A stretch of 64,000 nucleotides of DNA, taken from positions 434,001-498,000 of the forward strand of contig NZ_JAPWDU010000004.1 of NCBI RefSeq assembly GCF_027257155.1, in the 5' to 3' direction. This document shows positions 19,577 to 27,644 of the stretch, one piece after another (the first letter of the stretch is position 1; every line of letters starts with the position of its first letter). The translations under genes were made by a program, and so were the position numbers. This DNA is from Cerasicoccus sp. TK19100. Lineage in GTDB: Bacteria > Verrucomicrobiota > Verrucomicrobiia > Opitutales > Cerasicoccaceae. The notes beneath the pieces are model-generated. The model was not told where the DNA came from. It was given only the letters and a program-made list of their open reading frames with translations, and did no database searches.

Positions 19577-19771
19577 GGGATATGGGATGCTCTTCAGCTT
19601 GTCGCCCCCTTACCAATTGAAAAGCCCCGTCCGTTGAACCGAATGGGGAAAAGCAATACACTCATCCGACCTGACTTGAGCAAACCAATGGATAATGTTT
19701 CATCGGGCAGACATTGTCATCGCACAAAGCGCGGATCAGGCTGTCGTAAAGTAAATCCGAGATTGTTCCCT

Positions 19772-22444
19772 ATGAAGTTTTCATTGTCTATTCCCCGCTT
19801 GGCGCTGGCGTGCGCCGCGTTATTCATTGGCCTGAGCGCGCAAGCCGCCGAGCGCCCTAACGTGCTGTTTTTGTCGGTCGACGACCTTAAGCCCAGCATC
19901 GGTGCCTACGGCGATTCGCTCGCCATCACGCCTAACATCGACCGCCTCGCCAACAGCGGCACCATCATGCTCAACAACTACTGTCAGCAGGCCATTTGCG
20001 CGCCGTCGCGCATGAGCATGTTCACCGGGCTGCGACCAGACTCGACCAAAGTCTGGGACCTGCGCACACAGATTCAGGACTCCAACCCGGACGCCGTGAC
20101 CATGCAGCAGCTCTTCAAGGAAAACGGCTACACCACAGCCGGTTCGGGCAAAGTCATGCACGGCGCTCGCGGCGAGCATCCGGAGTCCTGGTCCGTCCCC
20201 TTCACCTCAAAGAAAGACCTGCCCTACGCCGATGGTTTCCCCGTACCCGCGCACGACAACGCCTTTTACCAGGGCGACCACGAGCAGGAGGTTTACAACG
20301 AAATGATCGACAAGGGCATCAACAACTGGCGCGAACGCGCAAGCTACATGGCCGAGCATAACGCCATGCCGTCCACCGAAGGCCTCGACATTCCCGACGA
20401 CGCCTATGCCGACGGCGCTCTGGCCAACTGGGCCATCGACCAGCTTGAGCAATACGCCCAGACCAAAGAGCCGTTCTTCCTGACCGTCGGTTTCATGAAG
20501 CCGCACTTGCCATTTGTCGCGCCCAAAAAATATTGGGACATGTATGACCGCGACAGCCTGCCGCTGGCCGAATTTCGCGAACACGCCGAGAACACCCCCG
20601 ACTGGGTTTACCACAAATACGGTGAGCTGCGCTCCTACAGCGACGTCACCCGCGACTGGAATAAGTCCATCGAAGATGACCAGGCCCGCGAGCTGATCAA
20701 CGGCTACTACGCCTGCGTTTCCTATATCGATGCCCAAATCGGCCGCGTGCTGGACTCTCTCGATAAGCTCGGTCTGGCCGACAACACCATCGTCGTTCTC
20801 TGGGGTGACCACGGCTGGCACCTCGGCGACCACGACATGTGGTGCAAGCACAGTAACTTCGAGCAGGCCACACGCTCGCCGCTCATCATTCACGCCCCCG
20901 GCTACCAGCCCGGCCGCGCCGAGGGGATGACGGAGTTTGTCGATATTTTCCCAACCCTTGTGGAGCTCGCCAATCTGGAAGAGCCCTATGAACTGGAAGG
21001 TGCCAGCCTGGTGCCACTTCTCGAAAACGAGAACGCCAAGGTAAAGGACTACGCCATCAGCCAATACAACCGCCAACGCGACATCATGGGCTACGCCCTG
21101 CGCGATGAGCGCTACCGCTACGTCATGTGGATGCGCAACGACTGGCGCACCACAATGCCCTTTGATCCGTCACTGGTGGAGTTCATCGAACTTTACGACT
21201 ACGAAAAGGACCCACTGGAAACCGTCAACCAAGCCAACAACCCGGCCTATGCCGATGCCGCCGCCAAGCTGAAGAGCCAGATGCTGGAATACTTCAAGGC
21301 CTATGAGCAGCCCGTCGAAGCAACGCCAGCCTATGATGGTGAAACGGTGAAGCTCGGCCAAGGCGATGTCATGATCGATCTCGCTGCAGTTGATATTGCC
21401 GGTCTGAACACCCGCTTTGCCAGCGTCACCCGAGATGGTGACGACCTCATCCTGGATTTCGAGCTGAGCAAAAAATGGCCGAGCGTTGACTTCTACGGTC
21501 CCGGCAACACGCCTTGGAATCTCTCCGCCTACAACGCCATCGACATCACGATGACCAACGAAGGCAGCGAGCAAATCCGCGCCCACGCCTTCGTGACCAA
21601 TCCCGGCGATACCAGCGCCCAGCGCAAGCGCGCCGGTGCCAACGAATACCTGCCTGCGGGTGCCACCAAGACGCTACACATCCCCTTCGCCAACCCGGAG
21701 TATCCCTTCACGCCCGATGTGATCAACTCCCTGCGCATCTTTATCGACAAGCAGCAAAGCGCACCTTCTAAGCTCCGCATCGACAGCATCAAGGGAGTCA
21801 AGATACCCGGTGCCGCGCCAAACCCGACCGCACCGCAAGCCTCCACCCAGCCCGCCAACAAGGGCTTCGAAACCGGCAGCACCGGCAAGGGCCAGATCAT
21901 CTACATTCCGAAGGCCGGCCACACCGCTCCCCCCCAAGGTCAACCAGGCAAAGCCAACACCGCCGCCCCGGCGGGCGCAACCGCCACTCCAGCCTCCGGT
22001 GAATCCCTACTGGAAGTCGGCCAGTTGACCAACACCGATGTCGAGCTGCGCTTTGCATCCGTCAACGCATCGCCCGATGGTGAATCGCTCTACCTTGACT
22101 TCGAGCTGAGCAGTCGCTGGCCAAGCGTGCAATTCTTCCCCCACGGCGAAACCTCTCTTTGGAACTTAACCGGCAAGACGGCCGTCGATGTTTCTCTGAC
22201 CAACGAAAGCAGCGAGACGGTTAAAACCTTCGCCTTCATTGCGAACCCCGGCCACAGCCAGCAGAACAAGCGCGCCTCCAGCGCCAAGTCGCCCATCGCA
22301 CCCGGCGAGACCGCTACGCTGTCCATTCCGATCGACCCGACGATCCCCAATTTCGATCCGTCGCAAGTCGAAGAGGTCCGCGTATTCATCGGCATGCACA
22401 AAGCCCCGGTCCGCCTGAAGCTGAACAGCATTACCTTGCGCTAA
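19772..22444 (+). CDS. Secreted type I sulfatase (iduronate-2-sulfatase-like) with tandem C-terminal modules
   Basis: An 890-residue protein. The open frame runs back to 19526, but the ATG at 19772 gives a clean signal peptide (cleavage near AQA-A) directly before ERPNVLFLSVDDLKPSIGAYGD. The formylglycine site is C76 in ICAPSRMSMFTGLRPDS, and Asp 37/38 bind the metal. The catalytic domain spans ~27-510. Residues ~527-680 and ~745-890 are two copies of the same module (RFASV...LDFELS..WPSV and NL...DI/DV.TNE.SE), joined by a ~60-residue Pro/Ala/Thr-rich linker. The modules look like carbohydrate-binding jelly rolls. A terminator follows at 22471. It probably desulfates algal or animal polysaccharide; maturation by a sulfatase-modifying enzyme is needed. 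Confidence 0.92.
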   Translation: MKFSLSIPRLALACAALFIGLSAQAAERPNVLFLSVDDLKPSIGAYGDSLAITPNIDRLANSGTIMLNNYCQQAICAPSRMSMFTGLRPDSTKVWDLRTQIQDSNPDAVTMQQLFKENGYTTAGSGKVMHGARGEHPESWSVPFTSKKDLPYADGFPVPAHDNAFYQGDHEQEVYNEMIDKGINNWRERASYMAEHNAMPSTEGLDIPDDAYADGALANWAIDQLEQYAQTKEPFFLTVGFMKPHLPFVAPKKYWDMYDRDSLPLAEFREHAENTPDWVYHKYGELRSYSDVTRDWNKSIEDDQARELINGYYACVSYIDAQIGRVLDSLDKLGLADNTIVVLWGDHGWHLGDHDMWCKHSNFEQATRSPLIIHAPGYQPGRAEGMTEFVDIFPTLVELANLEEPYELEGASLVPLLENENAKVKDYAISQYNRQRDIMGYALRDERYRYVMWMRNDWRTTMPFDPSLVEFIELYDYEKDPLETVNQANNPAYADAAAKLKSQMLEYFKAYEQPVEATPAYDGETVKLGQGDVMIDLAAVDIAGLNTRFASVTRDGDDLILDFELSKKWPSVDFYGPGNTPWNLSAYNAIDITMTNEGSEQIRAHAFVTNPGDTSAQRKRAGANEYLPAGATKTLHIPFANPEYPFTPDVINSLRIFIDKQQSAPSKLRIDSIKGVKIPGAAPNPTAPQASTQPANKGFETGSTGKGQIIYIPKAGHTAPPQGQPGKANTAAPAGATATPASGESLLEVGQLTNTDVELRFASVNASPDGESLYLDFELSSRWPSVQFFPHGETSLWNLTGKTAVDVSLTNESSETVKTFAFIANPGHSQQNKRASSAKSPIAPGETATLSIPIDPTIPNFDPSQVEEVRVFIGMHKAPVRLKLNSITLR

Positions 22445-22470
22445 TCACCTCCAAACAGTCCTTTCCATCA

Positions 22471-22506
22471 GTAGCAGTTGGCAGTCGCCAGCTGCTACTT
22501 TGTTTT
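22471..22506 (+). terminator. Rho-independent terminator of the sulfatase gene
   Basis: GTAGCAGTTGGC pairs with GCCAGCTGCTAC (one G-U pair) around a 4-nt loop at 22471-22498, followed by TTTGTTTT. It lies 26 nt after the stop codon. The T-tract is also part of the palindrome ACTTTGTTTTACAAAGT (22497-22513). Confidence 0.88.
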
Positions 22507-22685
22507 ACAAAGTAAGTGATCCCTCGTGCTAATTTCGGATGACGGCGAACCAAACCACCACGCGGGCATTGTCCTCGTAAGGGCTCATTGCCCGAGCGGG
22601 CTGGAAGCCCATGATTGAAATGCCGCCTTGCGCTGCATCCAATCTCATCCCCACCTGATTCGGCCAAGTTAGATGAAAAATGCTC

Positions 22686-22830
22686 TAGGTTTCGCGGCAC
22701 GATACACGTAGGCAATGCGACACGATACACCTGGGTTTCGCGACCGTTTGACTAGGTGTTTCGTGTCACGAAAGGCATAGGTTTCGTGTTAGTTTGCCTA
22801 TGCATAAACTACCACGAAACACATAGGTGT
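22686..22830. repeat. Cluster of five degenerate TAGGTGTTTCGTG-type repeats
   Basis: Copies: TAGGTTTCGCG at 22686, GGGTTTCGCGACC at 22733, TAGGTGTTTCGTG at 22753, TAGGTTTCGTGTT at 22778, and an inverted copy CCACGAAACACATAGG at 22812. The third copy is part of the perfect palindrome TTTCGTGTCACGAAA (22759-22773). Related ACACGATACAC strings lie between the first two copies. The function is unknown; it could be a binding-site cluster or a decayed repeat. Confidence 0.7.
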
Positions 22831-22856
22831 AACTCAAGCCTCCAGCGAATGGGCCC

Positions 22857-22890
22857 AAAAAAAACGACGTGAGCCCCCCAGCCCACGTCG
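22857..22890 (-). terminator. Rho-independent terminator of the PEP-CTERM gene
   Basis: On the minus strand the stem CGACGTG/CACGTCG (22865-22871 and 22884-22890) is followed directly by eight T residues (A-run 22857-22864 on the plus strand). It lies 35 nt past the stop codon of the gene ending at 22925. Confidence 0.9.
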
Positions 22891-22924
22891 CTTCATACAC
22901 GAGATATTGTATGAACAAAAAATC

Positions 22925-23656
22925 TTACTGCTTGCGGCGGCGCATAATACCGAGGGCCAAGACCGAAGCGCCAATCATCATGGCGTAGGTTGAAGGTTCG
23001 GGGATCACCGTGCCAGTCGTGTCGATGGTGAGATTCGTGATGGTTGCGATCGCCATGCTGCCACCAAAGTCTTCGTTCCAACCGCTTCCGGTGAACTCGA
23101 ATGCCAACTGGCTAAATACCGAATCAACCGGAACACCAGTGCTGGTTCGCGAACGCTCAGTTGAGGAGATTTGAGGGCTGGAAAAGCTCAGCGTCATTTC
23201 CTCCAAGCCGGTCCGTTCGACCTCGAAAGTGAGTGTATTCACATTCGTGCCCATTCCTGCGTCCGTGCTAAACTTACCCAGGTTGGTATTGGAGGTTTCG
23301 TCGAAGGTGATTGCGTTGGTAGTCGTCACCGGATTCAGGCGGACGCCGTAAAAGGTCAACCCATCAGCAAAGCGAATGTCAAAAGTCGAACTAGTGCTCG
23401 CCAAGACGTTATCAAACTGCATGTCGAAAGAAATGGTCATCGTTTCGCCAACACCGAGTTCGTAGCTCGCGGGCAGGCTGGCAATGGCATCGCTATTCTT
23501 AGCCGACTCAATGCTGAGCGAACCTGCGCTGGAGCCAGCTTCACTGGCACCGCCGCTGTAGGCGAAGGTTAGGTCAGAAACACTGCTAACGATGGTCACC
23601 GCGTTTGCGCTCAAGGCAAAGCAGGAGGAAAGGCCGAGGAGGAGTATCTTATTCAT
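22925..23656 (-). CDS. PEP-CTERM sorting-domain protein
   Basis: A 243-residue exported protein with a signal peptide (cleavage near ANA-V), a Ser/Thr-rich beta-type body, and a C-terminal sorting signal VIPEPSTYAMMIGASVLALGIMRRRKQ-type tail: PEP motif, membrane helix, then basic residues. Exosortase-processed proteins of this kind are released to the cell surface or extracellular matrix. The body resembles no enzyme known to me; its even beta pattern suggests a jelly-roll fold. It stands alone on the minus strand between two plus-strand sulfatases, with its own terminator. No exosortase gene is in the window. Confidence 0.9.
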   Translation of the reverse strand: MNKILLLGLSSCFALSANAVTIVSSVSDLTFAYSGGASEAGSSAGSLSIESAKNSDAIASLPASYELGVGETMTISFDMQFDNVLASTSSTFDIRFADGLTFYGVRLNPVTTTNAITFDETSNTNLGKFSTDAGMGTNVNTLTFEVERTGLEEMTLSFSSPQISSTERSRTSTGVPVDSVFSQLAFEFTGSGWNEDFGGSMAIATITNLTIDTTGTVIPEPSTYAMMIGASVLALGIMRRRKQ

Positions 23657-23882
23657 AATGAGTATCGGGTTTAAGAGGTATTAACGTCTCCTATTAATAG
23701 ATCTAGGCAGACGTGGTTCAATTCACCAACATTGGAACCATATACAAAGCCCATTCTTGAGCCGCCGATTTAGTCAATAAACATAAAATACGGCGAGCAT
23801 TGGATATTGTTACAATGCGGGTCGGTTGCCCCACTAACGTGTGATTTTACAATCGTAACCTTTACGAGAATTAGAACTGCAC

Positions 23883-25535
23883 ATGAGCAAGCGCCCCAAC
23901 ATCCTCTGGATCTCTTTCGAAGACAGTAACCCATGCTACGGTTGCTATGGTGACAAGGTTGCCCAAACGCCGAACGTCGATCAGCTCGCCGCCGAGGGCT
24001 GCATCTGGCCCAATGCCTACTCAAGCGCACCGGTTTGCGCGCCCGCACGTGCAGGAGTCATCACTGGTATGTATGCCATCTCCGTCGGCGCACAGCACAT
24101 GCGCACCAGCCACGAGCAAGAGGGCATGCCCGGCCTGCCAACGCCCTACTCCGCCGTGCTGCCCGCGCATGTAAAATGTTTTTCGGAATACCTCCGCGCC
24201 GAGGGCTACTTTTGCACGAACAACATCAAGACCGATTACCAGTTTGAAACACCACTCACCGCGTGGGATGAGCTCGGCTTTGAAGCGCATTGGCGTAATC
24301 GGCCCGACCACGAACAGCCGTTTTTCGCCGTCTTTAACTTTGAGCAATCCCACGAAAGCAACATGTGGGAGGAAAACTGCAAAGGCCTCGTGATCGACCC
24401 GGCCGACGTCGAGCTACCGCCCTACTTCCCCGACACGCCACGTGTCCGCGAAGCGATGGCGCGCATGCATTCCAATATCGCCAGCAACGACCAACGCCTC
24501 GGCGAACTGCTACGCCAATTGGAAGAAGACGGACTGGCGGAGAACACCATCGTCTGCCACTGGAGCGACCACGGCCCGCTGCCGCGCGGCAAACGCTGGC
24601 TCTACGACTCCGGGCTGCACGTGCCAATGATCGTGCGCTGGCCCGGCCAGCTAGAGCCCGGCACGGTGAACGAGAGCCTGGTCAGCACCATCGATTTGGC
24701 CCCCACCATGATGTCTGCCATCGGCATGGCCCCGCCTCGTCATCTCCATGGTCAAGTGTTCTTCGGCCCGCATACCGATGAGCCTCGCCAATACATATAC
24801 GCCTCACGCGACCGACTGGACAGCGCCTACGATCGCGTACGCTGTGCCCGTGATGAGCGCTATAAATACATCCGCAATTACTTTCCGGAAAAATGCCGCG
24901 CCGCCTGGCAGCCCTACATGCACCAGCACCCAATCATGCAGGAAATCTGGCGACTGCGCACGGAAGGCAAGCTAAACGAATTGCAGGAAGAATTATTCTT
25001 TGCCCCGAGCCGCGCGCCGGAGGAACTTTACGACACGCACGCCGATCCGCATGAGCTGAACGATCTCTCAGCCGACCCTAAATTTACCGCCACTTTATCA
25101 CGCCTACGTGACAGCTTGGATAGTTGGTTGCGAGAAGTTGGCGACATGAGCGAGCTGAACGAATTCGAAATGGTCCGCCGATGGTATCCCGATGGCAAGC
25201 AACCGCAGACCACGGCACCGCTCCCCGTCGTGGTGGACGTCAATCACCCCGGTGTCGATTTCTACCAGTCCGAAGAGCACTACCAAGCCCCCGCATGGCT
25301 GATGCTGGAATCCTCGACCGAAGGTGCCTCGATCGCGTGGCGCTACGCCGATGACTCCCGCGACCACTGGCGGCTCTACACCCAGCCCATCCAACTAAAC
25401 GAAGGCGCGCACCGGATAACCGCCAAGGCGATTCGCATCGGCTACATCAACAGTGAAGCAGTGTCGATCAACCTCGACTTGAAAGCATCAAGTAAGACCA
25501 AGGTGGGCAATTACGTTAAAGCCGGCAACGTCTGA
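23883..25535 (+). CDS. Type I sulfatase without signal peptide
   Basis: A 550-residue alkaline-phosphatase-superfamily sulfatase. The N-terminus enters the fold directly (MSKRPNILWISFEDSNPCYGCYGD) with no export signal. The formylglycine motif is C52-A-P-A-R, and Asp/Glu residues in SFEDSN bind calcium. HWSDHGPLPRGKRWLYDSG carries the second metal/active-site segment. The last ~90 residues (after VDVNHPGVDFYQSEE) form a small beta domain of the chitobiase/beta-hexosaminidase C-terminal type. The 3' end overlaps the convergent LacI gene by 25 nt. With the beta-helix protein and esterase nearby it suggests handling of imported sulfated oligosaccharides inside the cell. Confidence 0.9.
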   Translation: MSKRPNILWISFEDSNPCYGCYGDKVAQTPNVDQLAAEGCIWPNAYSSAPVCAPARAGVITGMYAISVGAQHMRTSHEQEGMPGLPTPYSAVLPAHVKCFSEYLRAEGYFCTNNIKTDYQFETPLTAWDELGFEAHWRNRPDHEQPFFAVFNFEQSHESNMWEENCKGLVIDPADVELPPYFPDTPRVREAMARMHSNIASNDQRLGELLRQLEEDGLAENTIVCHWSDHGPLPRGKRWLYDSGLHVPMIVRWPGQLEPGTVNESLVSTIDLAPTMMSAIGMAPPRHLHGQVFFGPHTDEPRQYIYASRDRLDSAYDRVRCARDERYKYIRNYFPEKCRAAWQPYMHQHPIMQEIWRLRTEGKLNELQEELFFAPSRAPEELYDTHADPHELNDLSADPKFTATLSRLRDSLDSWLREVGDMSELNEFEMVRRWYPDGKQPQTTAPLPVVVDVNHPGVDFYQSEEHYQAPAWLMLESSTEGASIAWRYADDSRDHWRLYTQPIQLNEGAHRITAKAIRIGYINSEAVSINLDLKASSKTKVGNYVKAGNV

Positions 25536-26554
25536 CCGTCTTTCCAGTCGCCGTGCACCATCTCAACGAGCTGGCCCTGGCTGGCTCCTGTAGCGCCGGA
25601 GCGGACCATCATATTGAGCAGTTGCAGGCCGCGCTCAAAGAGTAACACATTGTCGCGGAAGTAGCCCGCGATCTCGCCGATCTTCGTGGCGTCCCACATG
25701 TTCACGGAGGCAAAGGCGAAATCGTCCGGCACTTTCACCCCGGCAGCTACCAGCATCTCGACTTCGTGATGCGTGTCGCCGAGCAGCACGTCGGGCTGGT
25801 ATTTTTTCAGCCAGCGGTCGAGCTTCTCCTGCTGGTCCGATTCGTTCTTTTGGTAAAAGAAAATGGGAATGCGGTTGCGGGCGGGCTTCACAAATCGCTG
25901 GCGGCAATAGACCGCGCCGAGGCGTTGGTCCATCGACAGCGAATCGGGATATTCCTCGAAGATCACTCCAAAGCGGCTGTAGCCCAGCGCCTCCAACTGC
26001 TTCCAAACTTTCTCAATGCTGCGAAACTCGTCGTGCATGATGATCGGGCAGTTGGGCTGGACCTGCGACACGTTAATGCTCACTGCGGCAAAGCGCTGGC
26101 AGAGCTCACTGATGTCATACGTGGTCGACGAAAGCAGTGAAAAGACAATGCCCGACACCCCCTGCGACTCCAGGCGATGGATCAGTTTTTGCACGTTGGC
26201 AAACTCACTCATGTCGATTGGGATCAGCGTGTAACCCAGCGCCTTGGAAGACTCCTTGAAGCGCTTGAACTGTGTGCTGGCTACGCTGGACTCTGTCGCC
26301 GTGCTGTCGTAGATGAAGCAAAGGTTCAGCCCCTCATCTGCGCGGCGTCCACGCCAGCGTCGCTCGATCAAGACCTGCAACGCCGGGTCCGGCCGGTAGC
26401 CGAGCTTCTCCGCGACGCGCTGCACCTGCTGGCGTGTCTTTTGTGCGGTGCTAGGATCGTCCCGCAGGGCGCGCGAAACCGTAGCCAGGCTGACGCCGGC
26501 TTCTTTGGCAACATCCCTCAGGGTAATATGCGGACGCGTGCTCAGGGGTATCAA
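25511..26554 (-). CDS. LacI/GalR-family transcriptional regulator
   Basis: A 347-residue regulator. Residues ~9-60 are the LacI helix-turn-helix with hinge (ITLRDVAKEAGVSLATVSRALRDDPSTA and YRPDPALQVL), followed by a periplasmic-binding-protein-like sugar domain. The start is a TTG 7 nt after the esterase stop; no ATG lies before the DNA-binding domain, and this start gives the usual family length. It is co-transcribed with the esterase at 26562 and converges on the sulfatase at 23883. It probably controls this carbohydrate locus; candidate operators lie at 27458-27505. The sugar signal is unknown. Confidence 0.9.
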   Translation of the reverse strand: MIPLSTRPHITLRDVAKEAGVSLATVSRALRDDPSTAQKTRQQVQRVAEKLGYRPDPALQVLIERRWRGRRADEGLNLCFIYDSTATESSVASTQFKRFKESSKALGYTLIPIDMSEFANVQKLIHRLESQGVSGIVFSLLSSTTYDISELCQRFAAVSINVSQVQPNCPIIMHDEFRSIEKVWKQLEALGYSRFGVIFEEYPDSLSMDQRLGAVYCRQRFVKPARNRIPIFFYQKNESDQQEKLDRWLKKYQPDVLLGDTHHEVEMLVAAGVKVPDDFAFASVNMWDATKIGEIAGYFRDNVLLFERGLQLLNMMVRSGATGASQGQLVEMVHGDWKDGQTLPALT

Positions 26555-26561
26555 TTCGGGG

Positions 26562-27395
26562 TTAGTTCATGTATCCCAACGAGCGCAAAAAGGTGTTAAT
26601 CTGCTCTTTGGCTTCTGGTTGGAACTCTGGTTTGTTAAAAAAGCCATGACCGGCACCTTGGTAAATAACCAAATCGCAGCGCTGGCCAGCGGTTTCCATT
26701 TGCTCTTGGAATTGAACTTGGAGCGGCAGCGGTGTGGTCGTGTCATCCTCACCCGTTTGCAGCAGTGTCGGCGGCATGCCGTCCACGCGATGCAGCGGTG
26801 ATATGCTTTGCCAATCGGCAATAGACGCCGTGACATATCCATGCGCATAGCCTTCCGGGCCAGTGCTGATGACGGGATTGATTAAAATCAGCGCCTCCGG
26901 GCGAGAGCTAATCGCAAGGTTCTCGCCACTCTCTTCCGGCGCATCACTAATGGCGGTGCAGGCCGCCACATGACCACCGGCAGATCCGCCAGCCGCTATG
27001 ATGCGATTCGGGTCAATGCCCATTTCCGCGGCATGCTCACGAACGTAACGCACGGCCGACTTCGCGTCTTTCACGCACTCCACCGGGCTCACGCCGTGGC
27101 TGCTCTTTGTGCGGTATTCCGCAGAAATGCCCACGACGCCTTGCTTGGCCAAATCGATGATATAAGGATAGAACTGCCCCGGCTTGCCACCGCGCCAGCC
27201 ACCACCAAAAAAGAAGATGACGGCCGGGCTTTTATCATCGGGCGTGTGCCCCTGCGGATAGCAGATGTGCAGCTCGAGATTCTTTCCATCAGCGATTGTT
27301 TTATACTCAACAATATCCAGCCAGTCCTGGGCATTGGCAGCATGCGCGCTGATAAGCATGAGGGCGAAAAAAGCAATAATACGGGGGATCGGCAT
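26562..27395 (-). CDS. Secreted alpha/beta-hydrolase (esterase/lipase-like)
   Basis: A 277-residue protein with a signal peptide (cleavage near ANA-Q). The oxyanion segment IFFFGGGWRGGKPGQF resembles the HGG region of hormone-sensitive-lipase-like esterases, the nucleophile elbow is GGSAGGHVAA (G-x-S-x-G), the acid lies in TGEDDTTTPL and the His in GAGHGFF. Such enzymes remove acetyl or other acyl groups from sugars. It is the first gene of the esterase-lacI unit and is divergent from the beta-helix gene at 27645, sharing a 250-nt control region with a 15-bp inverted repeat. Confidence 0.88.
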   Translation of the reverse strand: MPIPRIIAFFALMLISAHAANAQDWLDIVEYKTIADGKNLELHICYPQGHTPDDKSPAVIFFFGGGWRGGKPGQFYPYIIDLAKQGVVGISAEYRTKSSHGVSPVECVKDAKSAVRYVREHAAEMGIDPNRIIAAGGSAGGHVAACTAISDAPEESGENLAISSRPEALILINPVISTGPEGYAHGYVTASIADWQSISPLHRVDGMPPTLLQTGEDDTTTPLPLQVQFQEQMETAGQRCDLVIYQGAGHGFFNKPEFQPEAKEQINTFLRSLGYMN

Positions 27396-27457
27396 GGGAT
27401 TAAATTAGTCTAATACCCAATGTAAGTAGCACCTTTGTAGCAGCAAGCGCCGCCTAA

Positions 27458-27505
27458 TGAAACATTATTCAATAAAAACGCGCTGATTCCTTGAATAATG
27501 TTTCA
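27458..27505. promoter_or_regulatory. Inverted pair of LacI-like operator sites
   Basis: TGAAACATTATTCAA (27458-27472) recurs as a perfect inverse, TTGAATAATGTTTCA (27491-27505). Each arm has the TGAA-N6-TTCA symmetry of LacI-family half-site pairs, and the arm centres are 33 bp apart, about three helical turns. It lies between the divergent esterase-lacI unit and the beta-helix gene. It could also fold as an RNA hairpin, but no U-tract follows. Confidence 0.5.
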
Positions 27506-27627
27506 GCGCTGGTCGATTGCACACACGCAGATAGCGCAGAGAATGGTCATTCAACGCTCCCCATGTGTTTATTATCCCGCACTCCTTCCATCGATTGCCC
27601 AGTAAGTCACTGGAAGGCAGCGCACTA

Positions 27628-27643
27628 ACTTTGCAATACAAAG
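27628..27643. repeat. ACTTTGCAATACAAAG palindrome copy
   Basis: A member of the dispersed ACTTTG..CAAAGT palindrome family (others at 2391, 16238 and 22497). This copy ends 1 nt before the start codon of the beta-helix gene, where a ribosome-binding site would be expected, and no Shine-Dalgarno is visible. Confidence 0.6.
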
Positions 27644-27644
27644 C

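Larger units (their letters stand above)
22445..22924. other. Intergenic region 22445-22924
   Basis: 480 bases without a credible gene. It holds the terminator of the upstream sulfatase, five degenerate TAGGTGTTTCGTG-type repeats (22686-22830) and the terminator of the PEP-CTERM gene. The rest shows nothing recognisable. Confidence 0.7.

Noticed and set aside
19526-19771. N-terminal extension of the first sulfatase frame
   Set aside because: It would put 82 hydrophilic residues before a perfect signal peptide and would overlap the divergent SGNH gene start.
20207-21076. 289-residue minus-strand frame inside the first sulfatase
   Set aside because: It lies fully within the sulfatase catalytic domain, whose motifs are clear. 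The antisense product resembles no protein.
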